DNA of 64,000 bases from Mycobacteroides chelonae (GTDB lineage: Bacteria > Actinomycetota > Actinomycetes > Mycobacteriales > Mycobacteriaceae): contig NZ_CP050145.1 of assembly GCF_016767715.1 (NCBI RefSeq), positions 930,001 to 994,000 of the forward strand, written 5' to 3'. Both the position numbers and the translations under genes were made by a program. The notes under the pieces were generated by a model. The model was not told where the DNA came from. It was given only the letters and a program-made list of their open reading frames with translations, and made no database searches. Of this stretch, positions 19,008 through 27,458 are shown piece after piece (positions within the stretch are counted from its first letter, which is position 1; the number at the start of each line of letters is the position of its first letter).

Positions 19008-19832
19008 ATGGCAGAGCAATTGTCGAAAACATGGTTCATCACTGGGGCGTCGCGGGGCCTGGGGCGGGCATGGGCAACGGCTGCGTTGGAGCGAGGAGAT
19101 CGGGTTGCGCTCGCGGTGCGCGAGGCAGAGGCTGTCGTCGATCTCGTTGGGCGGTTCGGCGACGCGGCGCTACCGGTGACGTTGGACGTGACTGATCGCC
19201 AGGCGGCACTCGCCGGTATCACGCTCGCGCACAAGGTATTCGGACGACTCGACGTCGTGGTCAACAATGCCGGGTTCGTCCTGACCGGGGCTGCCGAAGA
19301 GCTCAGCGAGGACGATGTTCGGGCGCAATTCGAGACGAACACTTTCGGAGTCATCTGGGTGGTCCAGGCCGCGCTGCCGGTTCTGCGCGCACAAGGCGCT
19401 GGGCACATCCTTAATGTCTCCTCGCTGAGCGGAGTGTCGGCCTTCGCCAACAGCAGCCTGTACAGCGCATCCAAGTGGGCCGTGGAAGGGTTCAGCCAAG
19501 CGCTGCGGCTGGACGTGAAGCATCTCGGGATCCGGGTGACCGTCATCGAGCCGGGGCCGTACGACACGGAGTTATACAGCTCTATGCGCAAGCCCGCGAG
19601 CACGATCCCCGACTATCAGTCGGCACGAGAACGTGCGCAGAGCGGTAGTGGCGAACTGCATCAGGGAGGCAACATCACTGCCTCGGCGCAGGCGATCCTC
19701 GCGGTGGTGGACGCGCCCGATCCGCCATTGCGCATCCTCCTTGGCGGGCACCGTGCATTCGTGGCAGCCGACTACGAATCCCGACTCGCCGAATGGAATG
19801 AGTGGGAGGACGTCTCGGCCGCAGCAGGGTAG
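19008..19832 (+). CDS. Short-chain dehydrogenase/reductase (SDR)
   Basis: A 274-residue classical SDR that would oxidise or reduce a hydroxyl/ketone with NAD(P). TGASRGLG is at residues 12-19, NNAG at 86-89, catalytic Ser139 in VSSLSG, and Tyr152-x3-Lys156 in YSASK. The sequence type (TWFITGASRGLGRAW) is that of a widespread subgroup annotated as oxidoreductases of unknown substrate. The ATG at 19008 lies after the inverted repeat. The longer frame from 18942 would begin within it. It is the first of three plus-strand genes (SDR, FAD hydroxylase, carboxylesterase), probably one regulon under the divergent TetR. Confidence 0.9.
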   Translation: MAEQLSKTWFITGASRGLGRAWATAALERGDRVALAVREAEAVVDLVGRFGDAALPVTLDVTDRQAALAGITLAHKVFGRLDVVVNNAGFVLTGAAEELSEDDVRAQFETNTFGVIWVVQAALPVLRAQGAGHILNVSSLSGVSAFANSSLYSASKWAVEGFSQALRLDVKHLGIRVTVIEPGPYDTELYSSMRKPASTIPDYQSARERAQSGSGELHQGGNITASAQAILAVVDAPDPPLRILLGGHRAFVAADYESRLAEWNEWEDVSAAAG

Positions 19833-19901
19833 TGACCGCGCACCTGCCAGTTGGTGGGCTCGCAAAAGAGGAGTAAACCCGAGTCGAGTAAGAGGTTTGA
19901 G

Positions 19902-21065
19902 ATGGCGAAGCTGACGGTCGGTGTGATCGGCGCCGGGATCGGAGGCCTGTCAACAGCACTGGCATTGCAGGCGAATGGACTCAAGGCAACGGTGTTCGAG
20001 CAGGCGCGGGAGATCCGTTCCCTCGGGGCGGGTTTGGGTATTGCCCCGAATGGGCTTCGCGCTCTCTCAGGTATCGGCGCCGACGGTCCGGTCCTCCAGT
20101 GGGGTTTCCCACTAGAGGACATCATCGTGCGCACCTGGCGTGGGGAGCGAGTTCCGACACAAGGGGCGTGGGCGGCGGGCGGGCACCAGGTGCACCGGGC
20201 AGAACTGCAAAGCGGGCTACGAGACTTACTTCCCGATGATGCAGTGCGGTTCGGACGAATACTGAAGGGTCTAGCTGAGACGCCGGCCGGGGTAGAGCTC
20301 GAATTTGAGGACGGCTCGCGCGAGCGGTTCGACGTAGTAGTCGGGGCGGACGGCATCCACTCGGTCGTGCAGGGTTTCGTCGCCGAGCCGGTTGTGCCCA
20401 CAAGCGAAGGTGTCATGGCATACCGGGGCCTCGTCCCCGTGGAGCGACTTAAGGGTGGGATCGACATTAGCCGGGGTCAGATGTGGACTGGTCCCGGCCG
20501 CAGTTTTCTCACCTACCCCGTGTCGCTGGGCCGCCTGCTCAATGTCGTGGCGTACGTCCCCACCGACCTCGACGGTGAGGACTCGTGGTCCGCGCCGGGT
20601 GAGGTTTCGGCCCTCGCGGCCCACTACCACGGGTGGGACCAACCTGTGCAGGAGATTATCGGCGCCATGGAGGAAACTTTCCGTTGGGGGATCTATGACC
20701 GCCCTCAGCCGTCGACGTGGAGTACCAATCGCGTGGCGGTGCTCGGCGATGCCGCTCACGCCACCACCCCGCACCTGGGGCAGGGCGCGAACCAAGCCAT
20801 CGAGGACGCTGTCACTTTGGGTGTCCTCCTTGCAGACGCTGAGCCTCTGCAGGTGCCTGAACGCCTGCGTCTCTATGAGCGCCTGCGCCGCGAGCGGACC
20901 CAAAGAATCCAGCGCGACTCGCGCGTGATGGGACAAATCAACCGCAGCTCGGATCTGACCCCCGAAGAACGCGCCGAGCAGATAACACGACTCTGGTCAG
21001 AGGACTGGATAACTCCCTACGATGCCGAGGAAGTCGCAAAAGATGCTCTCAGAGACCACGCATAG
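19902..21065 (+). CDS. FAD-dependent aromatic-hydroxylase-type monooxygenase (class A)
   Basis: A 387-residue class A flavoprotein monooxygenase, the family of salicylate and 3-hydroxybenzoate 6-hydroxylases. The FAD dinucleotide-binding motif GAGIGG is at residues 10-15, the DG motif (GADG, residues 148-151) is present, and the GD motif GDAAHATTPHLGQGANQAIEDA begins at residue 282. Such enzymes insert one oxygen atom using NAD(P)H. The ATG at 19902 has AGAGG seven bases upstream. It is 69 bases after the SDR and about 90 before the esterase. The neighbouring genes suggest degradation of an aromatic or polyketide-like compound. Confidence 0.9.
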   Translation: MAKLTVGVIGAGIGGLSTALALQANGLKATVFEQAREIRSLGAGLGIAPNGLRALSGIGADGPVLQWGFPLEDIIVRTWRGERVPTQGAWAAGGHQVHRAELQSGLRDLLPDDAVRFGRILKGLAETPAGVELEFEDGSRERFDVVVGADGIHSVVQGFVAEPVVPTSEGVMAYRGLVPVERLKGGIDISRGQMWTGPGRSFLTYPVSLGRLLNVVAYVPTDLDGEDSWSAPGEVSALAAHYHGWDQPVQEIIGAMEETFRWGIYDRPQPSTWSTNRVAVLGDAAHATTPHLGQGANQAIEDAVTLGVLLADAEPLQVPERLRLYERLRRERTQRIQRDSRVMGQINRSSDLTPEERAEQITRLWSEDWITPYDAEEVAKDALRDHA

Positions 21066-21158
21066 CAGACATCGGAGCTGGCGGCTCAGGCGGGTGCCAT
21101 TGGGAGAAGTATGTGCCCGTGCCATGAGGTTAGCCGACTACATACATGAGGACGCCGA

Positions 21159-22832
21159 ATGACAACCACAGACACGATTGTCCAAACCACGAGCGGATTG
21201 CTTCAAGGAGTTCGCGAAGATGGCGTCATTGTTTACCGGGGCATTCCGTTCGCCCAGCCCCCGGCTGGCCAGCTGAGGTTCCGGCCGCCGCAGCCAGTCA
21301 CCCCATGGCGCGGAGTGCGCGACGCGCGCGTCGCCGGGCCCGCCTCATACCAGGCCAACCCAGGCAACCAGGCGAAGATTGAACGCATCATCCGCGATAT
21401 CGATCCGGGCGTGCCGGGCATCTTTGCCTGGCCAAGCTATGTCAACGAGACCTACCGCCACGACGACGTTTCAGAAGACTGCCTCTACCTCGATATCTGG
21501 GTGCCTGAGAGCTTGCCGCGGCAGGAATTGCCCGTGTACGTCTACTACCACGGCGGAGCGAATGCGACCAGCTCAGGGTCTTTCAGACTGGAGCGGGGCG
21601 CGAATCTCGCGCGCGAGGCAAACATGATCGTGGTTAGGCCGAATTACCGCCTGGGTGCTCTGGGTTGGGTCCATTTTGGGCTCCTCAGCGCAGACATCGC
21701 TGATGCTGTGAACCTTGGCGTGCAAGACCAATTCGCCGCATTGCGCTGGACGCATGAGAACATCACGGCATTCGGCGGCGACTCGAGCAACATCACCATC
21801 GGCGGAGAGTCTGCGGGAGCGACGGCGGTTTCACATCTGCTGACCAACCCCGATGCCCATCCCTATTTTCGGCGCGCGGTACTGCAATCGCTCTCACCGT
21901 TTAACCCGTGGTGCACGCAACAGCAGCCAGAGGCCATCGCCACAGCGCGGATGTATCTGGACTTGCTGAAGATTGATGACATCGCCAGCCTGCAGAGCAT
22001 CGACTGCGACCAGCTTCTGGCAGCGCAGAATGTGCTGGCAAGGAAATTCCCTGCAGATCTACATGTCGCCTGGCGCCCTCTGGGTGCGGTGACCGACGGG
22101 AACTGGGTGCCCCGAGCCCCGGCGATCCATCTGTCGGAAGACGTGATCGCCAAACCTGATTTGGAGGTGGCCATCGGCTTCGCGAAGGACGAATGGCAGT
22201 TCTTCCGCGGTCACTCCGAAACGGTTCAACACGGGTCCGAGCAGGATGTTCTACGAGTTCTAGACCAGGTGTACGGCGCCGACGGAGCTGCTCGGCTCTA
22301 CCAGCGGTACGCCGAGCTGTACCCGGGTCACTCGCCCGGACTGCTGCTTTCAGACATGATGTCTTTCGAGTTCTTCAAGCTAGCCTCGCTGGCGATCGCA
22401 CAGAACCTCAGTGCACAAAAGATACCGGTTCATTTGTTTCAATTCTCCTACGAGTTGCCCGGTTTCGGAGGAAGACTAAGGGCTGTGCATACGGGGGACA
22501 TCCCGTTCCTCTTTCGCAATCTCTCTGAAAACGACCTGGCGATGTGGCCCGCCTTCGACGGCGTTGACCGTGATGAGCTTCGACGGATCAGCACGCGGAT
22601 GGGTGAGTTGTACGCGTCGTTCATCGCCGACGGCTCCCCGGTGCCCGGCTGGCCCGAGTTCGATGCGCAGACGTGGGAAATCCTTTGGTTCGGCGGTACG
22701 GTTGAGTCCAAGCGGGGCCTGCTCAAACCCGAGTGGGATGCTTTTCGCGAGCGTGGTTTCGGCACCGTCAGATCGTTGGAGGACGCGCTCGTCGACAACG
22801 TACGGAAAGCATTGGCAGACAACGATTCCTAA
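21159..22832 (+). CDS. Type B carboxylesterase (alpha/beta hydrolase)
   Basis: A 557-residue carboxylesterase of the type B/para-nitrobenzyl esterase family, of normal length. Seen: GIPFAQPPAGQLRF near residue 28, EDCLYLDIW from residue 106, oxyanion-hole HGGA at 131-134, and the nucleophile Ser218 in GESAG. No signal peptide is apparent, so it is probably cytoplasmic. The ATG at 21159 has TGAGGA upstream. It is the last gene of the TetR-flanked set, so it may hydrolyse an ester or lactone arising from the upstream oxidases, or release their substrate. Confidence 0.9.
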   Translation: MTTTDTIVQTTSGLLQGVREDGVIVYRGIPFAQPPAGQLRFRPPQPVTPWRGVRDARVAGPASYQANPGNQAKIERIIRDIDPGVPGIFAWPSYVNETYRHDDVSEDCLYLDIWVPESLPRQELPVYVYYHGGANATSSGSFRLERGANLAREANMIVVRPNYRLGALGWVHFGLLSADIADAVNLGVQDQFAALRWTHENITAFGGDSSNITIGGESAGATAVSHLLTNPDAHPYFRRAVLQSLSPFNPWCTQQQPEAIATARMYLDLLKIDDIASLQSIDCDQLLAAQNVLARKFPADLHVAWRPLGAVTDGNWVPRAPAIHLSEDVIAKPDLEVAIGFAKDEWQFFRGHSETVQHGSEQDVLRVLDQVYGADGAARLYQRYAELYPGHSPGLLLSDMMSFEFFKLASLAIAQNLSAQKIPVHLFQFSYELPGFGGRLRAVHTGDIPFLFRNLSENDLAMWPAFDGVDRDELRRISTRMGELYASFIADGSPVPGWPEFDAQTWEILWFGGTVESKRGLLKPEWDAFRERGFGTVRSLEDALVDNVRKALADNDS

Positions 22833-22939
22833 TCGCTCGTGACCCACCCACGAACGCAGGCAACCAAGTTTCCGTGACCTGCAATAAGTAGCTCCGCGAA
22901 CGGGCGGACTGGTCGCGGATGAAACGTCGGAGTGATTCT

Positions 22940-22965
22940 TGTGCGGTCGTGGCTTCGACCGCACA
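22940..22965 (+). terminator. Hairpin between convergent genes, possible terminator
   Basis: TGTGCGGTC and GACCGCACA form a nine-base-pair stem around an eight-base loop, about 110 bases after the carboxylesterase and ahead of the convergent SRPBCC gene. No T-run follows, so if it is a terminator it is of the hairpin-only kind often proposed for mycobacteria. Confidence 0.35.
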
Positions 22966-23081
22966 GACGGTAACACCGAGCTTGTTGAACGCCCATCGTG
23001 TGCGGAGATCGCCGAGATGACGACAGTGGTGGCCGGTAGATCGAAGGGCTTGTACTCGCTGGGAAGGGGCCGTTGTTCGGT

Positions 23082-23540
23082 TCAGTGGGCTTCGGCGACT
23101 CGTTTGAGATTGTCGAGAGTGATGCGCAAGCCCTTACGTACTTCCTTTGGGCGTCCGAGCCCTATCCAGATGAGTTCGAGCCAGCGCGGTCCGTGGAATA
23201 TGAAGCTTTCGGTGACTCGCACACTGTTATCGTTGAGGGGTTCAAAATCGTACTGCCATGTTGTGGAGTCGTTGTACATGCCGCGGCCCGGCTCGATGAC
23301 GAAAGTGAACACCCGTCCGCGGTCAGCGCGGGTGACGGTGCCGGTTCTTCCCCAGATGACCCCGCGCGAGCGGTTGCGGCCACGGAAGCGGGCGCCCACG
23401 AGCGTCCCTTCGGGTTTGTTGATCCACTGCACTTTTCGCGCCTCCGGGCTGAGTTTGCCCGTGTTCGACACATCGGCCACGATGTCGTAGACGGCCTCGG
23501 CCGAGGCCCGGATATCAATGCTTGCTTCGCCTTCAAACAT
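23082..23540 (-). CDS. SRPBCC-family (START-like) protein
   Basis: A 152-residue protein of the polyketide cyclase/dehydrase SRPBCC fold, which makes a hydrophobic pocket for lipids or aromatic ligands. The typical opening EASIDIRASAEAVYDIVADVSNTGKLSPE and the middle G.RFRGRN...W...GTVT are present. The start is one base after the stop of the mycoredoxin-fusion gene, so the two are co-transcribed. No enzymatic residues can be assigned with confidence. Confidence 0.8.
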   Translation of the reverse strand: MFEGEASIDIRASAEAVYDIVADVSNTGKLSPEARKVQWINKPEGTLVGARFRGRNRSRGVIWGRTGTVTRADRGRVFTFVIEPGRGMYNDSTTWQYDFEPLNDNSVRVTESFIFHGPRWLELIWIGLGRPKEVRKGLRITLDNLKRVAEAH

Positions 23541-23541
23541 G

Positions 23542-24384
23542 TTATGTCTTCCTCTCGTTCGGTTGGATCGTTAATGCGGGTTGAGCGCTGAGGCCGGGTG
23601 GCAAGTGCCGGCGGACCGGTAGCCATACGGCCGCCAGAGGCGCCACCGCGAGCAGTCCCGCCAGCACATCGCCGTACATGTGGTGGTGTTCCCCGTGCAT
23701 ATAGACAGCCATGACACCCATCCCGCCGAAGTGAGCCAGGTTCGCAGCGATGGAGAAGTCGATGAAGAGCCGATTTCCGGCCGGGTTCCGGGCCGCAATC
23801 CACAAGAACACCGCCCAGGCGAGGTAAACACACGCCAACATGACCTGGACGGCATCGGCACTGTGGCTTCCCCATACCGTCATGCGGAACAACCAATGTG
23901 GCACTTTGTGCACGGTTCCCGTGGCCGAGAGTGCCAGTACGAGAGTCCAGACTACGAGGTGGCCCGCCGCCGTCAGCCGCATCACCCACGGCAGCAGCAT
24001 CGTGGCCAGGTCATCCACGAACGTCGAGTTCGTTACGCACAAGTCCGACGGATACATCTGCTGTCCTCCAACATCATTGACACTGGATGAATGGCAACGT
24101 GCTTGTGCTGCGATGGCTAGTACTTGCTCGAGCGAAGGATTGGTGGCGATGGTGCCGTCACTGAAGACGACAGTAGGAACGGTCTGGTTGCCGTTGTTGA
24201 CGCCTCGCACGTAATCTGCTGCAGCACTGTCATTTTCGATGTCAATCTCATGCCAGACCAGACCTGTGCGCCGGAGTTTGTGTTTGAGCCGAACACAGTG
24301 CGGGCAGGAGCGGCTGGTGTACACAAGCAATTCGGCTGCGCAAGTCATCGGACTGGAGTCGGGCGTGGATATGTGCTGGTTCAC
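23542..24384 (-). CDS. Mycoredoxin-like domain fused to a four-helix membrane domain
   Basis: A 280-residue fusion protein. Residues about 16-100 are a glutaredoxin/mycoredoxin domain: LLVYTSRSCPHC with Cys27 and Cys30, then NGNQTVPTVVFSDG and ATNPS, all as in mycobacterial Mrx1. Residues about 135-265 hold four hydrophobic segments with NPAGNRLFIDFSIAANLAHF and HGEHHHMYGD, resembling the DUF6632-type membrane proteins. This would tether a mycothiol- or thiol-dependent reductase to the membrane. GTG at 24384 is preferred because GGGAG lies five bases upstream. The frame is open to 24483, but that part overlaps an operator-like sequence. ATG 24348 is a further option. It is co-transcribed with the SRPBCC gene and downstream of the TetR gene. 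Confidence 0.75.
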   Translation of the reverse strand: MNQHISTPDSSPMTCAAELLVYTSRSCPHCVRLKHKLRRTGLVWHEIDIENDSAAADYVRGVNNGNQTVPTVVFSDGTIATNPSLEQVLAIAAQARCHSSSVNDVGGQQMYPSDLCVTNSTFVDDLATMLLPWVMRLTAAGHLVVWTLVLALSATGTVHKVPHWLFRMTVWGSHSADAVQVMLACVYLAWAVFLWIAARNPAGNRLFIDFSIAANLAHFGGMGVMAVYMHGEHHHMYGDVLAGLLAVAPLAAVWLPVRRHLPPGLSAQPALTIQPNERKT

Positions 24385-24461
24385 CGGCGCTCCCGTCTCA
24401 GGGCTTCGTGCAGTTACGGCGTGCGCGCCCGGTAAGCCGCGCATCACAAAGTGATCACTAG

Positions 24462-24482
24462 TAATACTTTGATCAGTATTCA
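24462..24482. promoter_or_regulatory. Imperfect palindrome upstream of the mycoredoxin-fusion gene
   Basis: TAATACTTTGATCAGTATTCA contains AATAC and GTATT as inverted arms around TTTGATCA. It resembles, with altered spacing, the perfect palindrome at 25471-25493 (TAATAC...TGATCGTATTA). It lies in the gap between the TetR gene and the fusion gene, suggesting that the same TetR controls both sides. Confidence 0.4.
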
Positions 24483-24535
24483 TAGTATTGAGGCGAAGTC
24501 AAGGCCTGACCGCGGTGGATTTTCGAGAAGAAGCG

Positions 24536-25279
24536 TTAGGAGGTGCAGCGCTGCAATGCGCTATCAGTGAAGCCCATGCCGCGCATCACGGCGAGGACCT
24601 GGCCGTCGTAGAGGCGGTCGGTATCGGAGATCAGGCCGGTCAGACTCCCGAAGACCTCGGCGGCGACGGCTCCGTTGGCGGAGGCGCAGGCATTCATCAC
24701 GATCCCGTAGATCGGCGTGGCCGGCAGGTCGGGGGCTCCGAGTAATTCACTTAATAGCGGGCCCGGCTCAAGGGCCGGGGCGCCGGTGGCGCCGGGATCG
24801 GCGTCACCGGCCATGACCGCGGCCAGATACAGAGCACCGACGATCTGAGCGGTCCTGCCTGCGGCCTCTCCCGTCTCGCCGGACTGGACGGCATGCCCGG
24901 GAATGGGGGTTCCGGCAATCAGTGCGAACTCTGCCGGCGCGGCCAGGGCCCACGATCGCGCGGCGTGGAAAGCCGCCCAGATCTGCCGAACCGGGTCATC
25001 GCCTGCGGTGCGCACCGCCTCATCAAGCGCGCGGGCGGCCGATTCATAGGCGTCGACACATAGCGTGGTGATCAGATCCGACTGGCTGGGAAAGTAGTTG
25101 AAAATCGCCGCCGACGACATGCGCATCTCGCGGGTGATCGCACGAAGCGAGATGCCACCGGTTCCATTCTCCGACAACTGTTTCCGAGCTATCCGTTTGA
25201 TGTCCTCAATCGTCTCAGCCCGGCGTGTCTCGCGGCGGCTCAATGGCCGCTCGGTCTCGCCGTCGGGGGAAAGGGCCAC
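24536..25279 (-). CDS. TetR-family regulator of the MerB-like/mycoredoxin locus
   Basis: A 247-residue TetR-family protein. The helix-turn-helix GISLRAITREMRMSSAAIFNYFPSQSDLI is near residues 41-70, followed by a TetR C-terminal domain of the AcrR/WHG type (AFHAARSWALAAPAEFALIAGTP). It starts at GTG 25279 with GGGAGG nine bases upstream. Palindromes occur on both sides: 25471-25493 before the divergent MerB-like gene and a weaker relative at 24462-24482 before the mycoredoxin-fusion gene. It is the probable local repressor. The inducer is unknown, but the neighbourhood points to a thiol-reactive compound. Confidence 0.87.
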   Translation of the reverse strand: MALSPDGETERPLSRRETRRAETIEDIKRIARKQLSENGTGGISLRAITREMRMSSAAIFNYFPSQSDLITTLCVDAYESAARALDEAVRTAGDDPVRQIWAAFHAARSWALAAPAEFALIAGTPIPGHAVQSGETGEAAGRTAQIVGALYLAAVMAGDADPGATGAPALEPGPLLSELLGAPDLPATPIYGIVMNACASANGAVAAEVFGSLTGLISDTDRLYDGQVLAVMRGMGFTDSALQRCTS

Positions 25280-25470
25280 CGTCGCACACCTCCCTTTCTG
25301 CGCCGATTTGATTGAAGTCCGAACCTAGTCAAATAGATCGTGAGTGCCGCCAGTGGCAGCAACCCTACAAGCTACTGGCGGGCGTCAGCCGGGTTGTGGT
25401 GTGTCGCGCGGGGGAGTTTTGCCGCGGTGCGGCGTGCAATGTGACTGCTGGCCCGCTCCGGGACTATTTG

Positions 25471-25493
25471 TAATACGATCACTGATCGTATTA
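25471..25493. promoter_or_regulatory. Perfect 23-bp palindrome in the promoter of the MerB-like gene
   Basis: TAATACGATCA and TGATCGTATTA are exact reverse complements around a single C. TTGTAA at 25468-25473 and TATGAT at 25492-25497, 18 bases apart, make a plausible -35/-10 pair on the plus strand with the palindrome in between. That is where a repressor would block transcription. It is 58 bases before the ATG at 25552. Confidence 0.65.
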
Positions 25494-25551
25494 TGATCGG
25501 CAGTCAGGCACTGCGGTGTGCCGTAGCGATAGACCACAGGGGATGACACAG

Positions 25552-26397
25552 ATGGCCACACTTCCTGATAGCGCGCGGGCGATACGGAAACGCATCATGG
25601 ATCAAGTTCGAAGCGACGGATCCGTGCCCACGATGGCTGACTTACGGGACGAGTTCGGGTTGTCCGGTGCAGAGCTGGCAGCAGATCTGCGCCGTCTCGA
25701 AGGAGCGATCTGTCTTGCCGTGCAGGACGACGAACATGCAGATAGCCGGCTATTTCAGGACGAGCCGCTGCCGAAACCGCAGCCGCCGCTCGGGGAGATC
25801 GTCTATGCGAGACCGTTCGCGGCATTCGAGAATCACTATCGAATAGCCGTCAACGGCGTCGAGCAGTGGTTTGCCGAATGCGCGGTAGAGGCCTGCGCGA
25901 TATCGGGCCAGTTTCCCGGCCAGGAGGTGGTGGTGACCTCCGTGTGCAGGCAGACCAAGCAGCCTGTGCGGCTGACCGGCCGCGACGGAGTCCTGATCGA
26001 CTTCGAGCCGGAAACGCTGCGGGTACACCTGGGATATCCCCTCCGCGAGGCCCCTCGGCGCGTCGTCAGCTGGTGCGACTACAACAGCTTCTTTGCCTCG
26101 GAAGAGGCCGCCGGCCAATGGCGGGCGGCGCATCCTGAGATCAGGGGGATCACTCGGTCCCCGCTCGAGATGGCGAACTTCATCAACGAGTCCGTGGCCG
26201 TCGGCCGACACGACTACGACTACCAGCCCGTGTTTCCCGTACTGACGTTATTGCGAAACAGGGCCCGCTACGGGTTCACCCGCCCGACGAAACTGGGCTT
26301 ATCCACGATTGACCCCTTCTGGCTCCCCACCCCGAGGATGGTGTTGGACTGGAAGCGCAGGGGTCTTGGGAATTTCCTGCGCTTCCGACTTCGCTAG
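25552..26397 (+). CDS. MerB-like (alkylmercury lyase family) protein with long C-terminal extension
   Basis: A 281-residue protein resembling organomercurial lyase MerB. Residues 1-60 form a winged-helix-like domain (MADLRDEFGLSGAELAADLRRLE), as in MerB. The core shows ECAVE with Cys110 and Glu113, TSVC with Cys132, and SWCDYNSFFAS with Cys175. These match MerB Cys96, Asp99, Cys117 and Cys159 in order and spacing, with Glu in place of Asp. MerB ends soon after this region, but here about 75 further residues follow (to FLRFRLR), unlike the family norm of about 210 residues. ATG 25552 is chosen because AGGGG lies ten bases upstream. The frame is open from GTG 25516. No merA or merR is nearby, so mercury need not be the substrate. 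Confidence 0.72.
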   Translation: MATLPDSARAIRKRIMDQVRSDGSVPTMADLRDEFGLSGAELAADLRRLEGAICLAVQDDEHADSRLFQDEPLPKPQPPLGEIVYARPFAAFENHYRIAVNGVEQWFAECAVEACAISGQFPGQEVVVTSVCRQTKQPVRLTGRDGVLIDFEPETLRVHLGYPLREAPRRVVSWCDYNSFFASEEAAGQWRAAHPEIRGITRSPLEMANFINESVAVGRHDYDYQPVFPVLTLLRNRARYGFTRPTKLGLSTIDPFWLPTPRMVLDWKRRGLGNFLRFRLR

Positions 26398-26754
26398 CAA
26401 GCCCGTTTGGCGGAGAGCGTCGTACGGGCGAGCTTCGCTGCATACAGCGAAGCCTCCTGGCAATAAGTTTGAATATCGATACCATTGAGATAGTTATACA
26501 TTCTGGAATGGTTAAAAATTTCTAGGCGTATTTAGACTGTTAGCGAGCACTTTCCATGACGATGAAGTGCACTCTCTTACCGCTGAACCGCTTGCAAGTT
26601 TATCGCTATCCGAATATCATAGATATGTGGATGATTGGCGCAACCCGCTGAGCGGGGCCTTCAATGACGAACTTCATTGGTGCCCGGTGATTGGCCACGG
26701 TGGCGCACAGCATCGCGTGGGCCTGTGCAGGGCGTGCGTCCATTAAGGACTGAT
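26398..26754. other. AT-richer intergenic stretch before a TetR gene
   Basis: About 360 bases without a gene, noticeably richer in A and T than the surroundings. It contains ATATC-ATA-GATAT at 26614-26626, a small inverted repeat of the kind bound by TetR proteins, upstream of the TetR gene at 26755. No clear promoter was assigned. Confidence 0.4.
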
Positions 26755-27438
26755 ATGCGTACTGTGCGTCGGCGGGGCCGCCGAGAACAAGGCCGTGCAG
26801 CGATAGTGGATCGCACGATGGAAGCAATGGGCACGAGGCTGGGGCCGGACCTAACTCTGAATGATGTTGTATCCGAACTAGATATCGCAAAGCCGACGTT
26901 CTATAGGTTCTTCGACGGCAAGTCAGATCTGTTTTGGGCGATCGTGGACAAGGTTCGGGATGATCTGTCGGCGCGTGTGCCATCGGCCCCGGCGTTGCTG
27001 CTCGCCCCTGTAGCGGAGCTGACGCGCATGGTTTTATCCGAGATGGTCAGCTATGTGGACGCGAACCCCGCAGTTATCCGGTTTGTCCTGCGCGGTCAAT
27101 TTTCTCATCGGTCGGACGTGGACGACCGTCCACAGGCCGACGTTAGTAAGTCGGCAGCGAAAATCGTTGCGATGCTTCAGGTATGGGCGCCCAAGACGAC
27201 GGTGGACATGGCGAAGGCCGAGTTCCATCTCTATGCCCTGTTGTCTGCGTGCGGCGGTGTGTGCGACTGGTGGCTCGGTTCAGACGTAGGCGCTGAGCGC
27301 ACCATGCCCCACGCGGAATTCATCGACCATCTTATTTCGTTGGTGACGGGCTCAGTTTCCCGGTTCGCAGACGATATCGGGGCGGTATACGACCCGGACC
27401 GCCTGCTCGCCGCCAGCTTCAGCTCGCCTAATACCTGA
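26755..27438 (+). CDS. TetR-family regulator
   Basis: A 227-residue TetR-family protein with helix-turn-helix LTLNDVVSELDIAKPTFYRFFDGKSDLF near residues 35-62 and a long C-terminal ligand domain. ATG 26755 is preferred over the open frame from 26677 because AAGGA lies six bases upstream. It is convergent with the hydrolase at 27650. The nearest divergent gene is far off, so its targets are not obvious. Genes of the minus-strand BVMO unit are candidates. Confidence 0.85.
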   Translation: MRTVRRRGRREQGRAAIVDRTMEAMGTRLGPDLTLNDVVSELDIAKPTFYRFFDGKSDLFWAIVDKVRDDLSARVPSAPALLLAPVAELTRMVLSEMVSYVDANPAVIRFVLRGQFSHRSDVDDRPQADVSKSAAKIVAMLQVWAPKTTVDMAKAEFHLYALLSACGGVCDWWLGSDVGAERTMPHAEFIDHLISLVTGSVSRFADDIGAVYDPDRLLAASFSSPNT

Positions 27439-27458
27439 AGCCACGCAAAGGAGCAGTA

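Noticed and set aside
22940..22965. Hairpin as a small RNA or riboswitch
   Set aside because: A single stem with no flanking conserved elements between convergent genes is better explained as a possible terminator.
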